A stretch of DNA of 64,000 bases from NCBI GenBank assembly GCA_026214975.1, contig CM047805.1, positions 5,580,001-5,644,000 of the forward strand, in the 5' to 3' direction. The notes beneath the pieces are model-generated. The model did no database searches. It worked only from the letters and a program-made list of their open reading frames with translations, and was not told the DNA's origin. Both the position numbers and the translations under genes were made by a program. Shown piece by piece: positions 44,108 through 55,074 of the stretch. Origin of the DNA: Gentiana macrophylla. Its lineage: Eukaryota > Streptophyta > Magnoliopsida > Gentianales > Gentianaceae. The first letter of the stretch is position 1. Every line of letters begins with the position of its first letter.

Positions 44108-44859
44108 TAAAGCGATTTACGAGAAGGAGAGAATCAAAGAAAGTAAGGAAGGCTTCTTTGGAGAATCATTCTTATTGAAAAGGGTTTTACCTATCCGAAG
44201 GCAAAGGATCTTTGGATCATTTCTCCATTTCTAAATCCACACCAACCGAAGTGAAATAAGTCGATGATCCACCGACAAAGAAAAGGAAAGTCATCAAGGA
44301 AGAAAGTGAAGTTTCGGACTCAGGTTCAAGTGAGACTGTGAGATTAGACAGCGAGAACCACGAGAAGGAGAGTAAAAGAATGTTGAACAAGTTTCGTGCA
44401 AAGAAAATCGAAACTAAGGAAGTAATTGAGATTGAGGATGAATGGCGATGAAATCAAGAAAGCAAGCTCGATGAGTCTCAAGAAAGCATGTACAAAGAAA
44501 TCAAGAGTTCAAGAAAGTGAACAAGATGGAGATAAAGAATTTAAGAATCTGAAAAAGTTGATGAAATCGAGTATGAAGAATCTGAAGGGGGTGAATTTCC
44601 CACTACTATGTTTGGGGAATACACTGAAAAACAGAGAAGAAGTCATTGAAGATGCGAAATTTGTGGCTGAGTATGAAAAAGGCGGATAGTTCATGATACT
44701 CACTTTTACTATCCTGAGGCCAGCATCTCATCCCAGGCTCATATAGCATCCACAAGCAAGTCAGCATTTGAAGATACTCTGGTTCAAGAAACTGAAGCTG
44801 AGAAACTGAAGAATCTGAAAGAATTCATTGAATGTTTAATACAGAATCTACAGGAGAAA

Positions 44860-45552
44860 ATGTTCAATCTGCATGAATTAATTGGAAGGATACATTATTC
44901 AGGTCTGAACAGATACTCAAACATCATCACCCTACGTAAGTTATTTGAAGATTGCTATCGCTTATCTTCAAACAAGGGGGAAGAAGAAGCTGTAAGTGAT
45001 GATGTTGCAGCTAAAGAAGAAAAGACTGAAGAGGCTCATGCCAGACAACTGATAGAAGATCAAGACAGACAAGTAGATGCTGATCTACTAACTACTCAAC
45101 TTGATGAAGAAGCAGTTGATAGTATGTTTGAAGAGCTGATTGTAGAAGGAGATTTTAAAGATACAAGGACTGAGGATGATGAAGATAATGCAGTTAAAGC
45201 AGTGCTGAGTATCAGGAAGAAGCTTGTAATCTGTGTCAAATCTCTTGAAAAACTGACAGATAAGGAGACACAAACAAAGGGGGAAACAGAAAAGAAATCA
45301 GAAAGAAAAGAGGGAAAGGAAAATCTTATCTCAGAAGAAGAAGAGAAATTGATGGAAGAAGAACTCAAAGAAATTCTGATCAAGTTCAAAAACCAAGAGA
45401 ATGAAGAAGGAAACAGACTGCTGAATGAATATCTGGAAATCAAGCCTAGAGTTGGTGAAACTGAAGAAGAAGGAAAAACAAGAAGATCTTTAGAGACAAA
45501 AAGGAGTATATTTGCTAGTGAAAAATTATTGGCTTTGGAAAAAGAGATGTAA
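44860..45552 (+). pseudogene. Post-pol ORF of the nested Sirevirus, Glu/Lys-rich part
   Basis: 230 codons, highly charged, with long helical coiled-coil-like stretches (residues 60 to the end). It ends at TAA 150 bp before the 3' LTR. The region is probably the C-terminal portion of the same long ORF as 43553-44107. Function unknown. Confidence 0.5.
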
Positions 45553-45705
45553 TTTAATTCAGTTATAACTCAGTTTGGCTCATTTTGAATTTTATAATAA
45601 ACTTAGCTGTTCTAGTTTGCTTATTTGAATTGTTTGGATTTCTTGCACTATTCTTTTATTATTGCTTTTAGGGAGGGTTATGATACATCATCAAAAAGGG
45701 GGAAT

Positions 45706-47438
45706 TGTTGGAAATATTATTTATGTTTTGATGATGATTCGTGACGTAATTAGACAAATCACTTACAACCCATGATGATGAAGTCGTAACTAACTGTTAT
45801 AGTGCATAGTGAAAGAAGAAGCAAGAAATGGTCTAGAGATAAATGTATAAGTTCTATCTAGAGTCTGAACTTTGTATAGGTTGTTTCAGACAAGCATTGT
45901 AATAGAATAGGAACTAGGAGAACAGCTGGGTCACAATAAGGAAACTGAGTTATAGTAAGAAAACTGAGATATGCACTCAAGGCGAGGGTTCAAACTCGAT
46001 TATACAAGAATCGAAGAAGGTAAGTTCATTTGAGGATCTGAGACTCGGTTGGCTTATCTAGAAGATCAAGAAGCGAGGGACACAGACTCAGTTGTTGAAG
46101 ATTGAAGAACTGAGGTGGCAAACTCAGTTAGAAGCTGATCAAGTCGTGACTATAAGTCAGGATTCAGGCAAGTCTGTGGTGACCTGAAACTGAGTTATGG
46201 ATCATGTATAACTGAATAATCTTAAGGACAAAGATTATCAGTTACCAAGAAAGAAGAAACTGATTGGTGTACTCTGACTTAGTCAATTGAAGTCAGATAG
46301 TAAGTATACAAGGTACTCAGTTTTGAAGAAGAGTAGAAAACTGAGTTAAGGCCTTGATTGAATTTAAACTATCAATACGACAAAAGATCGTACATATGAA
46401 CGTTGGCTAAATGACAAGTGTAACGGCTACAAGAGCTAGTAACCGTCACATCACCCCTATAAATACACAAGAGAATCACTCAAGAAAGAGAGAGGAGGAT
46501 CAGAAAAAGAGCTTTACAAGCATATATTCAAGATCCAAATCCAGATCCATAAAAATCAGATCATATTTAATCAGATAAAGGGAAGCCAATGAAATTGCCT
46601 TGAAGACTTCAAAGAAGGATCCAGTAACCCACAAAGGGGGAAAAGAAGGCATCTTGGAGCTACAAATTCAGATCCAGAAGAATCAAACAGCTCACTGAAT
46701 TAATCCTTGATCAACTCTAAACCTAACCTTTGTGAAAAAGGGTTGGCTGTGCATAGTTTGATGAGAGCAATTCTACCTTTCTTCATACGGTGTTGCTATA
46801 AAGATTTGGTGCGATCATGGATTTGTGTTTGTGAGTGGTGAGTGGTGAAGGAGCAATTCCACCTCTGAAAGATCAGTGTGCAGAGTGAAGGGAGCAATCT
46901 CACCTTTCTTCATTTTGTGTAGACAGTGAAACTTGGGTGTCGTGAAGGACTGTCATAATTGCTAGGATTTTGTAATGGTTATCTCATTATTGTAGTGATA
47001 CCTCCTACGCCACAGGAGAAGGGGAGACGTACAGGATTACACCACCCGGAACTTCCATAAATAAATCTTGTGTTGATTTACTTTATGCATCTGTGTTTGT
47101 TTTATTTATTGCATTACCTCTCAAAGAAACACCGGACATCGAGTCAAGACTTAAGCGATACATAGAAGGTCTAGTTTTCTATTTTACACATCTATTGCAC
47201 TAAAGGCTAGTTTTATCCGCTGCCAGTTAACGAAACTAAATATAAGTCAGTAATAACTTATATTCAGTTAAGCTAACTGAACTCCGCACAAGTTAAAGGG
47301 ATAGGAACACAACTGAAGATCAATTTAAGTTTCTGAGAAACTCAGTTCCTGGGACTTTTCCAGTTCAGGATTAGTTTTTGGTGACAAGTTTATTCACCCC
47401 CCCTCTAAACTTGTGTTAGCCTTTCCAAGGGACCAACA
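45706..47438 (+). repeat. 3' LTR of the nested Sirevirus
   Basis: 1,733 bp. It differs from the 5' LTR mainly by small changes at CTG/CAG (for example AAACTGAG at 45982 against AAAGCGAG at 40877). Confidence 0.95.
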
Positions 47439-47909
47439 GTTATATCCTACTCAGATTCTGATTATGCTGGATGCAAGATTGATAGAAAAAGCACTATAGG
47501 AACCTGTCAATTAATGGAAAGTAGACTGGTCTCCTGGTTCAGCAAGAAACAGAATTCAATATCAACTTCCACTGCTGAAGCTGAATACATAGCTGCTGGA
47601 AGTTGTTGTGCACAAGTACTATGGCTAAGACAACAATTAAGGGATTATGGAATTAAAGAAAAGGAAATTCCAATTATGTGTGACAACACAAGTGCAATTG
47701 CAATCACAGAAAATCCTGTTTTGCATTCAAGAACCAAGCACATTGATGTGAGACATCATTTTATAAGAGATCATGTTGAAAAGAAAGATGTTGTAGTTCT
47801 ATATATCCCCACGAAAATCAACTTCTTCGATATTTTCACTAAACCACTTGATAGTGAAAGATCCGCCAAATTAAGGACCGAACTTGGAATTATAAAAGTT
47901 GGTCGATAA

Positions 47910-48572
47910 TTAGGCGTGGTAATCGAATTCACCAATGGGATTAGTCTTTGCTATGTTGGGTGAGCTCACTTAGCAGATTAGTCATTGGTATCAACAATTC
48001 CATGTACTTATGTTTGGACAATTGAGCAAATGAGGTTGCCAAGGGGATTGGTCTTTGTCATGTTGGGTGAGCTCACTTGACAGATCAGTCATTGGTATTA
48101 AATCTCATCTTGTATCATCAATTGAACAAAACATGAAGGAATCAAGAATCAACAGAGTCACTTTGTCGCCAGCCAGTCTTTGAAGCACTTTTATCGCCAG
48201 ACTTTGTCGTGCCCACCCCGCCGAGGACTACCTGCCGAATGGAACGTTACTCACCAAATTTTATTAAAGTCAAAAAAAGCGATTTGGCGGGATATTTATT
48301 TTATCCATTATTACCATGGTTAACACGATCTAACGGTTACAAAGCGTTATGGAGGAGTAATGGGCCACGTGTCAAGACGGCATTTATTGATTAATCGTGG
48401 TCAAGCATCAATGTACGTGCACTGACAGTTACAACTACTCACTGTCTATTTATACAGGCCTATCACACAGCAGATTCTCTACTTGCAAAATCTCAGATTA
48501 ATACTCTCTGCTTTCACACTGTGAGAACACAGATTTGAGAAACTATATTCTTCATCTTATTTTCTCATAACT
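47910..48572 (+). promoter_or_regulatory. Possible internal promoter region between pol and post-pol ORF
   Basis: 663 bp without a reading frame. It contains a duplicated TTGG-CTTTG(C/T)-ATGTTGGGTGAGCTCACTT segment (47943-47970 and 48046-48075), GCCACGTGTC at 48364-48373, and a TATA-type TATTTATA at 48447-48454, 119 bp before the ATG at 48573. The order G-box, TATA, start is what a plant Pol II promoter would show. Confidence 0.5.
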
Positions 48573-51500
48573 ATGGCGGAAAAGATTGATGTCCAGATTG
48601 AATCAAGCCAAAGTGTTAGAGGCTTTGTTGTGGATGCAAACAGAACTGAATTGGCCATTAATATCGGTCGAAGAATAAGGAGATATGCTGGTCTGGAGAG
48701 TGTGCTGAATATAAGACTGGAGACAATCTCATATACAAATGTTGTCAGTTTCTGGAGAAACATTCAAAAACAGGAAGGCACTGAAGCATTTAAAACAATT
48801 TGTGAATGGACAAGAAATAGAAATTTTCTCAAGTCTCATTGAGGAAGTTTTTGGATTTGATGAAGTGGTGGATGGTTCAACCAATCTCTGAAGCAATGGG
48901 ATTGGACAAGATGGCGTTTGTTGATCAAATCAAAACAAATGAAGCCACCAAATCTGTTCAGGCATCAACTGCAAGAATATTGGGTATGAGTACAACCCGC
49001 CTGAGCAAACTCATTGCTAAAAACATACTTGGACTGGTTGGAAGTATGGATACTCTATCAGGACCCAAGATAGAGTTGATGATAATCATTTGCAGGAGCA
49101 TGAAATTTGATTGGGCTGGCTATTTCATTCATTACATGAAGAAGGTAGCCAAGGAAGAAAAAGATGGAAAGAGGAAATCCAAGGCCTTGCCCTTAGGATT
49201 GATGGTTCAGACGCTGCTGAATCATTTGGAAATCCCTGATGTGGCACCTGAAAAGATCAATCAGTCTAGATACAAGAAGGAAATTGATTATGCTATTCCT
49301 GGTCTAGATGATGATGAAGTTGTTGCTGGAGAAGCTGCTGATGATGATAATGGTGGAGATGATGGTGATGTTGGTGGTGAGCAGGTCCAGCAAACTAAGA
49401 AGGTATCTATTAAACCTGCAGCACCAAAGAAAGCTGTTGAGAAAAGAAAGGCTGCTGATGTTAGAAAGATTACAGAAATCTTGAAGCCTAAAAAGACAAA
49501 GAAGCAAACATCATAGACTGCTGAGTCTGCTGAGGGTTCAGTAGAGGTTACTGACCCTGCTGTTGCTGCAAGAAGAACTGTTGTTGCAATCTTGAGGGCA
49601 CAACAGAAGGAAGCTAGTAGAAAGAGAAAATCTACTGGAAATGATGATGATGAACCCCTCTCCAAGAGGATGAAGGAGATTGCCAAAAAGAAGAAACATG
49701 GAAAGGGGAAAGAACTGAAAAACTTGAAAGCACAAAGAGTCCAAGAGGAAGCATCAGTAGAAAAGGAAGAAGAGGCTGTTGAGGCTGAGCCCTTAACGAT
49801 CATCAAGCCTGTGGAAATTTCTGACTCCTCACCTGAAGAGCTTGTCAAGTCCATCAAGCCGCAGTTGTTGTTGAGCAACTGTTGGAGATATACAGCAGCT
49901 TCATCGACCTCGAGCTCTTTGTAGTATTCACATCAAGACCCACAGAAACCACCGAACTGAATCTCTTTGTGGTAGTTGAAGAAATAGTGGAAGAATTGGT
50001 TGAAGACCCTGCAAGTGTGGCAAGAACTCAGGGGGAAGAGCAGTTTGCCGCTAACCCTGCTGATGAGCATGTAAGTCAGGGGGAACCAAGTGTTGTACAG
50101 ATGGAAGTAGTAGGCACAAATTTACAATCTCAGCAACCTACTGACTTTCAAACATCTGTTGAAGAAACCATGAATTTACTTGTGGAAGCTTTTGGAGGTC
50201 AGCAAACCACTGAACCTGCCATTAGAAAGCCATCTATGCCATATGGGAAGGCATCTAAAAAGGTCAAAGTAGATCCTAACTTCAAAAAGGTGCAAAACTA
50301 CTTTCAGTGGAAGTTTGGATTCTACAAGAGACAGAAACCAGCTGCTGATCCAATGAGTGGATTTGAAGAATGGGCATTTGAGCAGCTGGTTATGGACAGC
50401 CTGTTGGATTTAATAGACACTAGCTTGCTGCAATCCAGGCTGATGGATCTTTTGATTGAAGGAAAGAAAAGTGGAGCTATTATGTTCAGAGATCCAAAGT
50501 TTACACCAGATAGTGATTCATCAGATTCTGATGATGATACCCCTATGTTCCCTGGGGAGACCAGTGGAGTGGTTAGAGAAACAACTACTGGAGCTACTGG
50601 TCATGAAGCCACTGATAGCATAGAAGCAGAACCCACTGAGACTGGTAAGTCTGCTGAGTGCTAGCAGACTGGAGAGATGGATGAGGATCTACAGGATCTC
50701 ACCATGGATGATCTGGAAGCATTGATCAATGAAGGAATTAATTTGAGTGCTGGTAGGCTAGCTGATGAACCTTCTACATTCCATGTTGTAGAGCCTACTG
50801 CACAAACTGAAGCTGAACAGAGTGAGGATTTGGTTGGAGAAAAAGTTACTGATTTCAATGAACCTAGTGCCAGCTCAGAAAAATCTATTGAATATCAAGA
50901 TGGATTTGACTTTAAGGGCCTTCTTACTAAAACTGCCATCATCCTGCACAAGATTGGTCATGCAGAAGGATTCCAAATGGATAATGAGGCTACATTCAGT
51001 CCACAAAGAATTGAAGAGGAGGTACAGGCTGCTGGGCTACAAACAGCACCTGCACAAAGGTTGGAACAGGAGAGGCACAGTCTTTGAATCTCAAACATCA
51101 CCTGGACACAAAGTTGGAACCAAATTTGGGTTTGGAGGAAACCCTGCTTTGTTGTTGGTAAGGTCAGTAGTGGAGCCTCACTGGAGACAAGACCACCTTT
51201 GAAGGAAAGATGGTCGCAGACCTTTGTTAATGAGGATGAGCGAGATCTTTGGACTATGACTTTAGTGATGAGGAGTTCCAAATGCCCGAAGAAGAGAATA
51301 TTAATGTTGATCCACCATAGGCATTTGTTCCTGTTTTTGAAGAACCTGCCATTGATCCTATCTTGGAAGAATATCAAGGACCTAACCCTGCTGGTCTAGA
51401 TAGGAGTTGGGCAATGGTTGTGAGCAATCGAGGCCACGATACAATGTTCAGGAGCTCTTGATGAAGCTCTTTGGTGGAAGGATGACCGGTGAAGTGCCAG

Positions 51501-52533
51501 TTGAAGTGTTGAATGAGTTAAGGACTGTAAGGCATGATATGCAACAGTTAAGAACTCAACTGGATAGACATGAAGAAAGATTTGAAGAACTGATGAAAAT
51601 GGTAAATGAAAACAGACAATCTACTGCCACAGTTGCTTCAAACTTCACATCTACTCAAAATGCTGTGAATGATCTGATACTAGATGTGAGGGGAATCAAG
51701 GTTGGAAATACTGCAAAAGAGAAGTTTCTGAAAGACCAATTTATTTCCATTCATCAGAAACTTGACAACCTTGCTGCTACACCTAAGCTCTTTGAGGCTC
51801 TGGAACATCTCAACTCTTTGGATTGGATCCCAAGGTTACCGAGAGGATCAATCTCTGGAACAAACTTTGCAATCCAGATTACTGCAGATTGACACGAATC
51901 GAAATTATGGAAGGGCAACTGAATAATCTGGTTATTTCACAGGAGAGTGTTCATGGCCTAATGTCCCGTTTTGTTAATGATGTCACTAAGGGGGAAGAGG
52001 GCCAAACAGCTGCATCAAAAGAGGCTGCAAGTCTTTTTGCACAGAAGAGATGGCAAGATGATACCAATGCTTTCAGGCAACCTGCACCTGGCAGATTGCA
52101 ACTTACTGATGATCTTTTTAGACAATACAAGAATGAGTATTACAACAGGAGGAAACCTTATCAAGACAAAGGGTTTCATGAAGGTCTGAACTCTTTCTTG
52201 GGATTGAAATTTTGGGAGGCAAGGATTAAAGCCTTAAGGGCAAGCAATAGAGGTGGAAGAGGTGGAAGAAGTGGCAGAGGTGATAGGAACTTGCCTATCA
52301 CAAAAGCAAAGGATTCACTTGAAGAGTTTAAGGAACTATACATGAAGTTTGGATTCACAGTGAATCAGATAAATCTTATCCTGCCTGAAGCATGGGGCTG
52401 GGTGGAAACAAGTCAATCCTACATTGATTTTACAACGATTGAAAATGAATGGATGAGGGATATGATAGAAGAAATCAGGGCCTACCAAGAACAAGTGGAG
52501 AAGGCCAGACAAGAGAGGGAAAGAAGACAGTAG
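48573..52533 (+). pseudogene. Post-pol (env-like) ORF of the outer Sirevirus
   Basis: About 1,300 codons in pieces. 48573-48842 is the start (MAEKIDVQIESSQSVRGF). 48839-49924 is one frame, with TAG at 49514-49516 after KKQTS, and holds a MRKFLDLMKWWM block, an acidic run (49310-49380) and a Lys-rich run. 49882-51087 is one frame, with TAG at 50662-50664. 51407-51892 has a helical MQQLRTQLDRHEERFEELMK. 51823-52533 has a Gly/Arg-rich NRGGRGGRSGRG stretch near residue 145 and ends EKARQERERRQ. Both TAG codons could be CAG changed by one base. No signal peptide or transmembrane segment stands out, so 'envelope' is a historical label. Confidence 0.65.
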
Positions 52534-52682
52534 ATCAGCACACTTTAACTGCATTATATTTTTGCTGATTCTAGACTGTAATATCTTTGAACAAATATTT
52601 ATAATGAAAGATGACTATGTTTGTTCTGTTTTTGTTTTTATCTTTTTGCTTTGCTGTTAGGTGAGGGTAGTGGCATCATCAC

Positions 52683-52697
52683 CAAAAAGGGGGAAAT
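52683..52697 (+). other. Polypurine tract of the outer Sirevirus
   Basis: CAAAAAGGGGGAAAT directly before the 3' LTR, after the GGCATCATCAC segment usual in Sireviruses. Confidence 0.8.
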
Positions 52698-54386
52698 TGT
52701 TGGACTTATTTCTATGTTTTGATGATGAGTGCCAGACTAGCTGTTATAGTGCAAAGGCAAAAGATGTCTAGATCAAATGTATAGGCTTATTAGAGTTTGA
52801 TTCATAAATAGGTTTGATCAAACAAGCACTGTAAAGGGCTGCTGATTCATATCAGCAGACTGGTCAATGTCAGTAGGGTAGATAGGTCAGTAGACTAGCC
52901 TTGAACCTGCTGAAGACTGAAGGCTGAGGGTTCAAACTTAGTAAATGAAGGCTAAGGGATCAAACTTAGTAATTTAAGTCAAGGATATGGAATCAGAATT
53001 TAGGCAAGTCTGTGATGACCTAAACTGATTACATATGCCTTGTGAAGAAGGTCTAAGTTCCATAAGTTGGATGATGTTTGGAACTTGGTTATAATTAAAA
53101 AGGTGTAATCTAACTTCACATATAAAAGTTAGATAAAAGAAATCAGCTGCATTGTATTTTATACACAGCAATATGCTGTTCAGCAGACTGATTGGTATCT
53201 CAGCAGACTAATGAACCTGCTAATATAATACCTCGATTAAATCAAGATTATATTGGAAGATTACATGGATAAGGACAGCCAACTACCTCTGACTTATCAA
53301 ACAAATCAAGGGCTGAGATTAAACAGACGTTGGGATGATTCAGATTTTTATCCAATGGTTACAAGTCAAAGGGTGGAATGATCGACTTTGTCAAAAAGAA
53401 TTTCGGCGATTGTCGATCCATATGAATAGTGACAGAATGCAAATCAGATGGGACAAAAACAAGGAACGGTTGTATTTGAATTTCAAATACAAGTCACATG
53501 CAATCCTGCCTATAAATAGAGGACTTTCAACTCAGAAACAACATGATGAAAATTAACAAACTTTGAAGAGATATTTCTGAGCTGAAAAACACCCTCTTGA
53601 ACTCATGAACTTAAATCTACTGATCTGGAAAAAGTCTTCAAGTGTATTCTACATTCAAGCTACATCAAGCATACACACTTGAAGCCTGCAAGCTGCTGAT
53701 TATATCATCCTAATCAAGCCGCTACAATTGAATCATTTATTTGATTCAATCTTTATTTTTTATAAAGAACTCTTGAAGACAGTGAAGCACAGTGTGTGTG
53801 AAAGACTGTTGTTTGTGGTGGAGTGGTGAAGAGGCAATCCTACCTTCAAGGACCAGTGGAAGACTCGGGGAGCGACAATCCTACTGCTCCCGCCAGATTT
53901 GTGAAGCCATAGTTATTGGTGAAGGACAAGCAACCTTAGGAATCTTTGTATAAGCTACATCAAAGATCTCTAGTGAATTTCTCCAACATCACAGAGAAGA
54001 GTGGGTAGCGAGGATTACACCACTATAAAATCGCTATTTACTTTCAACATTTACTTTCGCACTTAGTTTATTTTACACATCAACCTCATTGAATCTAGCA
54101 ATCGAAATCACACACTTGCACTCATCGAGTATCTAATACTTAGTATCATATTTAACAACAAGTATTAAGGCTTAATTTTGATATAATTCATTGCACAAAT
54201 TCAAAGAATCTGAATCGATGAAGACTCATGTTTATCAAAGCCAGGCTCATCAAGTCTCAAAGATTCCATCAAGATCGCAGTCTTTGAAGTTCTGAAATTG
54301 TTAACTCCAAAGTTTTAAGTGTTAAGTTTATTCAACCCCCCCCCCCCTCTCTAAACTTAACCAAAGCTCTTTCAAGAGACTCAACA
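52698..54386 (+). repeat. 3' LTR of the outer Sirevirus
   Basis: 1,689 bp, ends GACTCAACA, followed by CTAAT. A C-run of about 11 (54336-54346) stands where the 5' LTR has ACCCCT. Confidence 0.95.
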
Positions 54387-54391
54387 CTAAT

Positions 54392-54987
54392 CTCATAAAA
54401 AAATAGAAAAACTCCATATCAATATATACTTATTTATATTTTGTAAACACTATTTCACCTAATTCAACAAATGCTGTGTGTGCGACGTTTCGAACTTAAT
54501 TCACTAGCTATCGACTAAAATTAAGTCATTTAATCTTTCAATATTCTACATAAAATTCATTCATAATTAACTAGTGCGTAAAACATAAAAGTGACAACAA
54601 AAATGTTTTGTATTAAAAAGATTTTTTTTGTGGGTGTAAAAAGGATTTTCTTTCCCAAAAAAAAAAAAAAACAAAAACAAAAACAAAACCAAAACAACAA
54701 CAACAACAACCACATGAAACACATTTTGGGTGGGTTGAATTATTGCTCCCCGCCCTTTCTTTATGTTTACACCTACTTCCTGACTCTGTTTCATTTCATT
54801 TCACAATAAACTTGTCTGTACCCCTTGATGTTACGCGTACACAATAAAGAAACAAAACACCTTTAATGCTATACCCTTTTTTCTTGTCAAACATTATTAT
54901 ATGCCTTGTTCGTCCCCAAATATAGACCATTTTATATCTTTTTGTTTGATTCAAAATAAGTCTACGTTACGGATGAAGTATTTATTA
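54392..54987. other. Intergenic sequence
   Basis: AT-rich. A simple A/CAAAA/CAA repeat lies at 54656-54712. No gene. Confidence 0.6.
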
Positions 54988-55074
54988 CTCCTTTCGTTTC
55001 TATTTAACTGTCGTTGCTGTCAAAAACAAAATTTAATTTTTAGAGGGAAGGGGCCAGAAACACCAAAAAAAAAG

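Larger units (their letters stand above)
40622..47438 (+). mobile_element. Nested pol-less Sirevirus
   Basis: LTRs 40622-42355 and 45706-47438, flanked by the exact duplication GTTAT (40617-40621, 47439-47443). The 3.35 kb interior has a primer site, a gag C-terminal half, and then directly a post-pol-type ORF and a Glu/Lys-rich ORF before the AAAAAGGGGGAAT purine tract. Protease, integrase, RT and RNase H are missing. Its LTRs differ in sequence from the outer ones, so it is another Sirevirus subfamily. Confidence 0.92.
40441..47909 (+). pseudogene. RNase H of the outer Sirevirus, split by the nested element
   Basis: The left part ends at 40621 with LGVGIWYSKDGSFKVI. The right part resumes after the inner element's duplication at 47444 with SYSDSDYAGCKIDRKSTIG, then STAEAEYIAAGSC, IMCDNTSAIAITENPV and SRTKHIDVRHHFIRD, ending in DIFTKPLDSERSAKLRTELGI and TAA at 47907. 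Joining the parts across one copy of GTTAT restores the normal order. Near the end CTG-type codons appear as CCG (for example 47865, 47878). Confidence 0.9.
33762..54386 (+). mobile_element. Sirevirus (Ty1/copia) element, full length, with nested insertion
   Basis: LTRs 33762-35465 and 52698-54386 are flanked by the exact 5-bp duplication CTAAT (33757-33761 and 54387-54391). In order: primer site, gag, protease, integrase, RT, RNase H, then a long post-pol ORF and the AAAAAGGGGGAAAT purine tract. A large extra region after RNase H and this gene order define the Sirevirus (SIRE/Maximus) lineage. RNase H is split by a second Sirevirus at 40622-47438. Many frameshifts are present; a number coincide with altered CTG/CAG sites. 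Confidence 0.95.

Noticed and set aside
54567..54794. ORF with long Val/Leu/Phe runs
   Set aside because: Product of the A/CAA simple repeat at 54656-54712.
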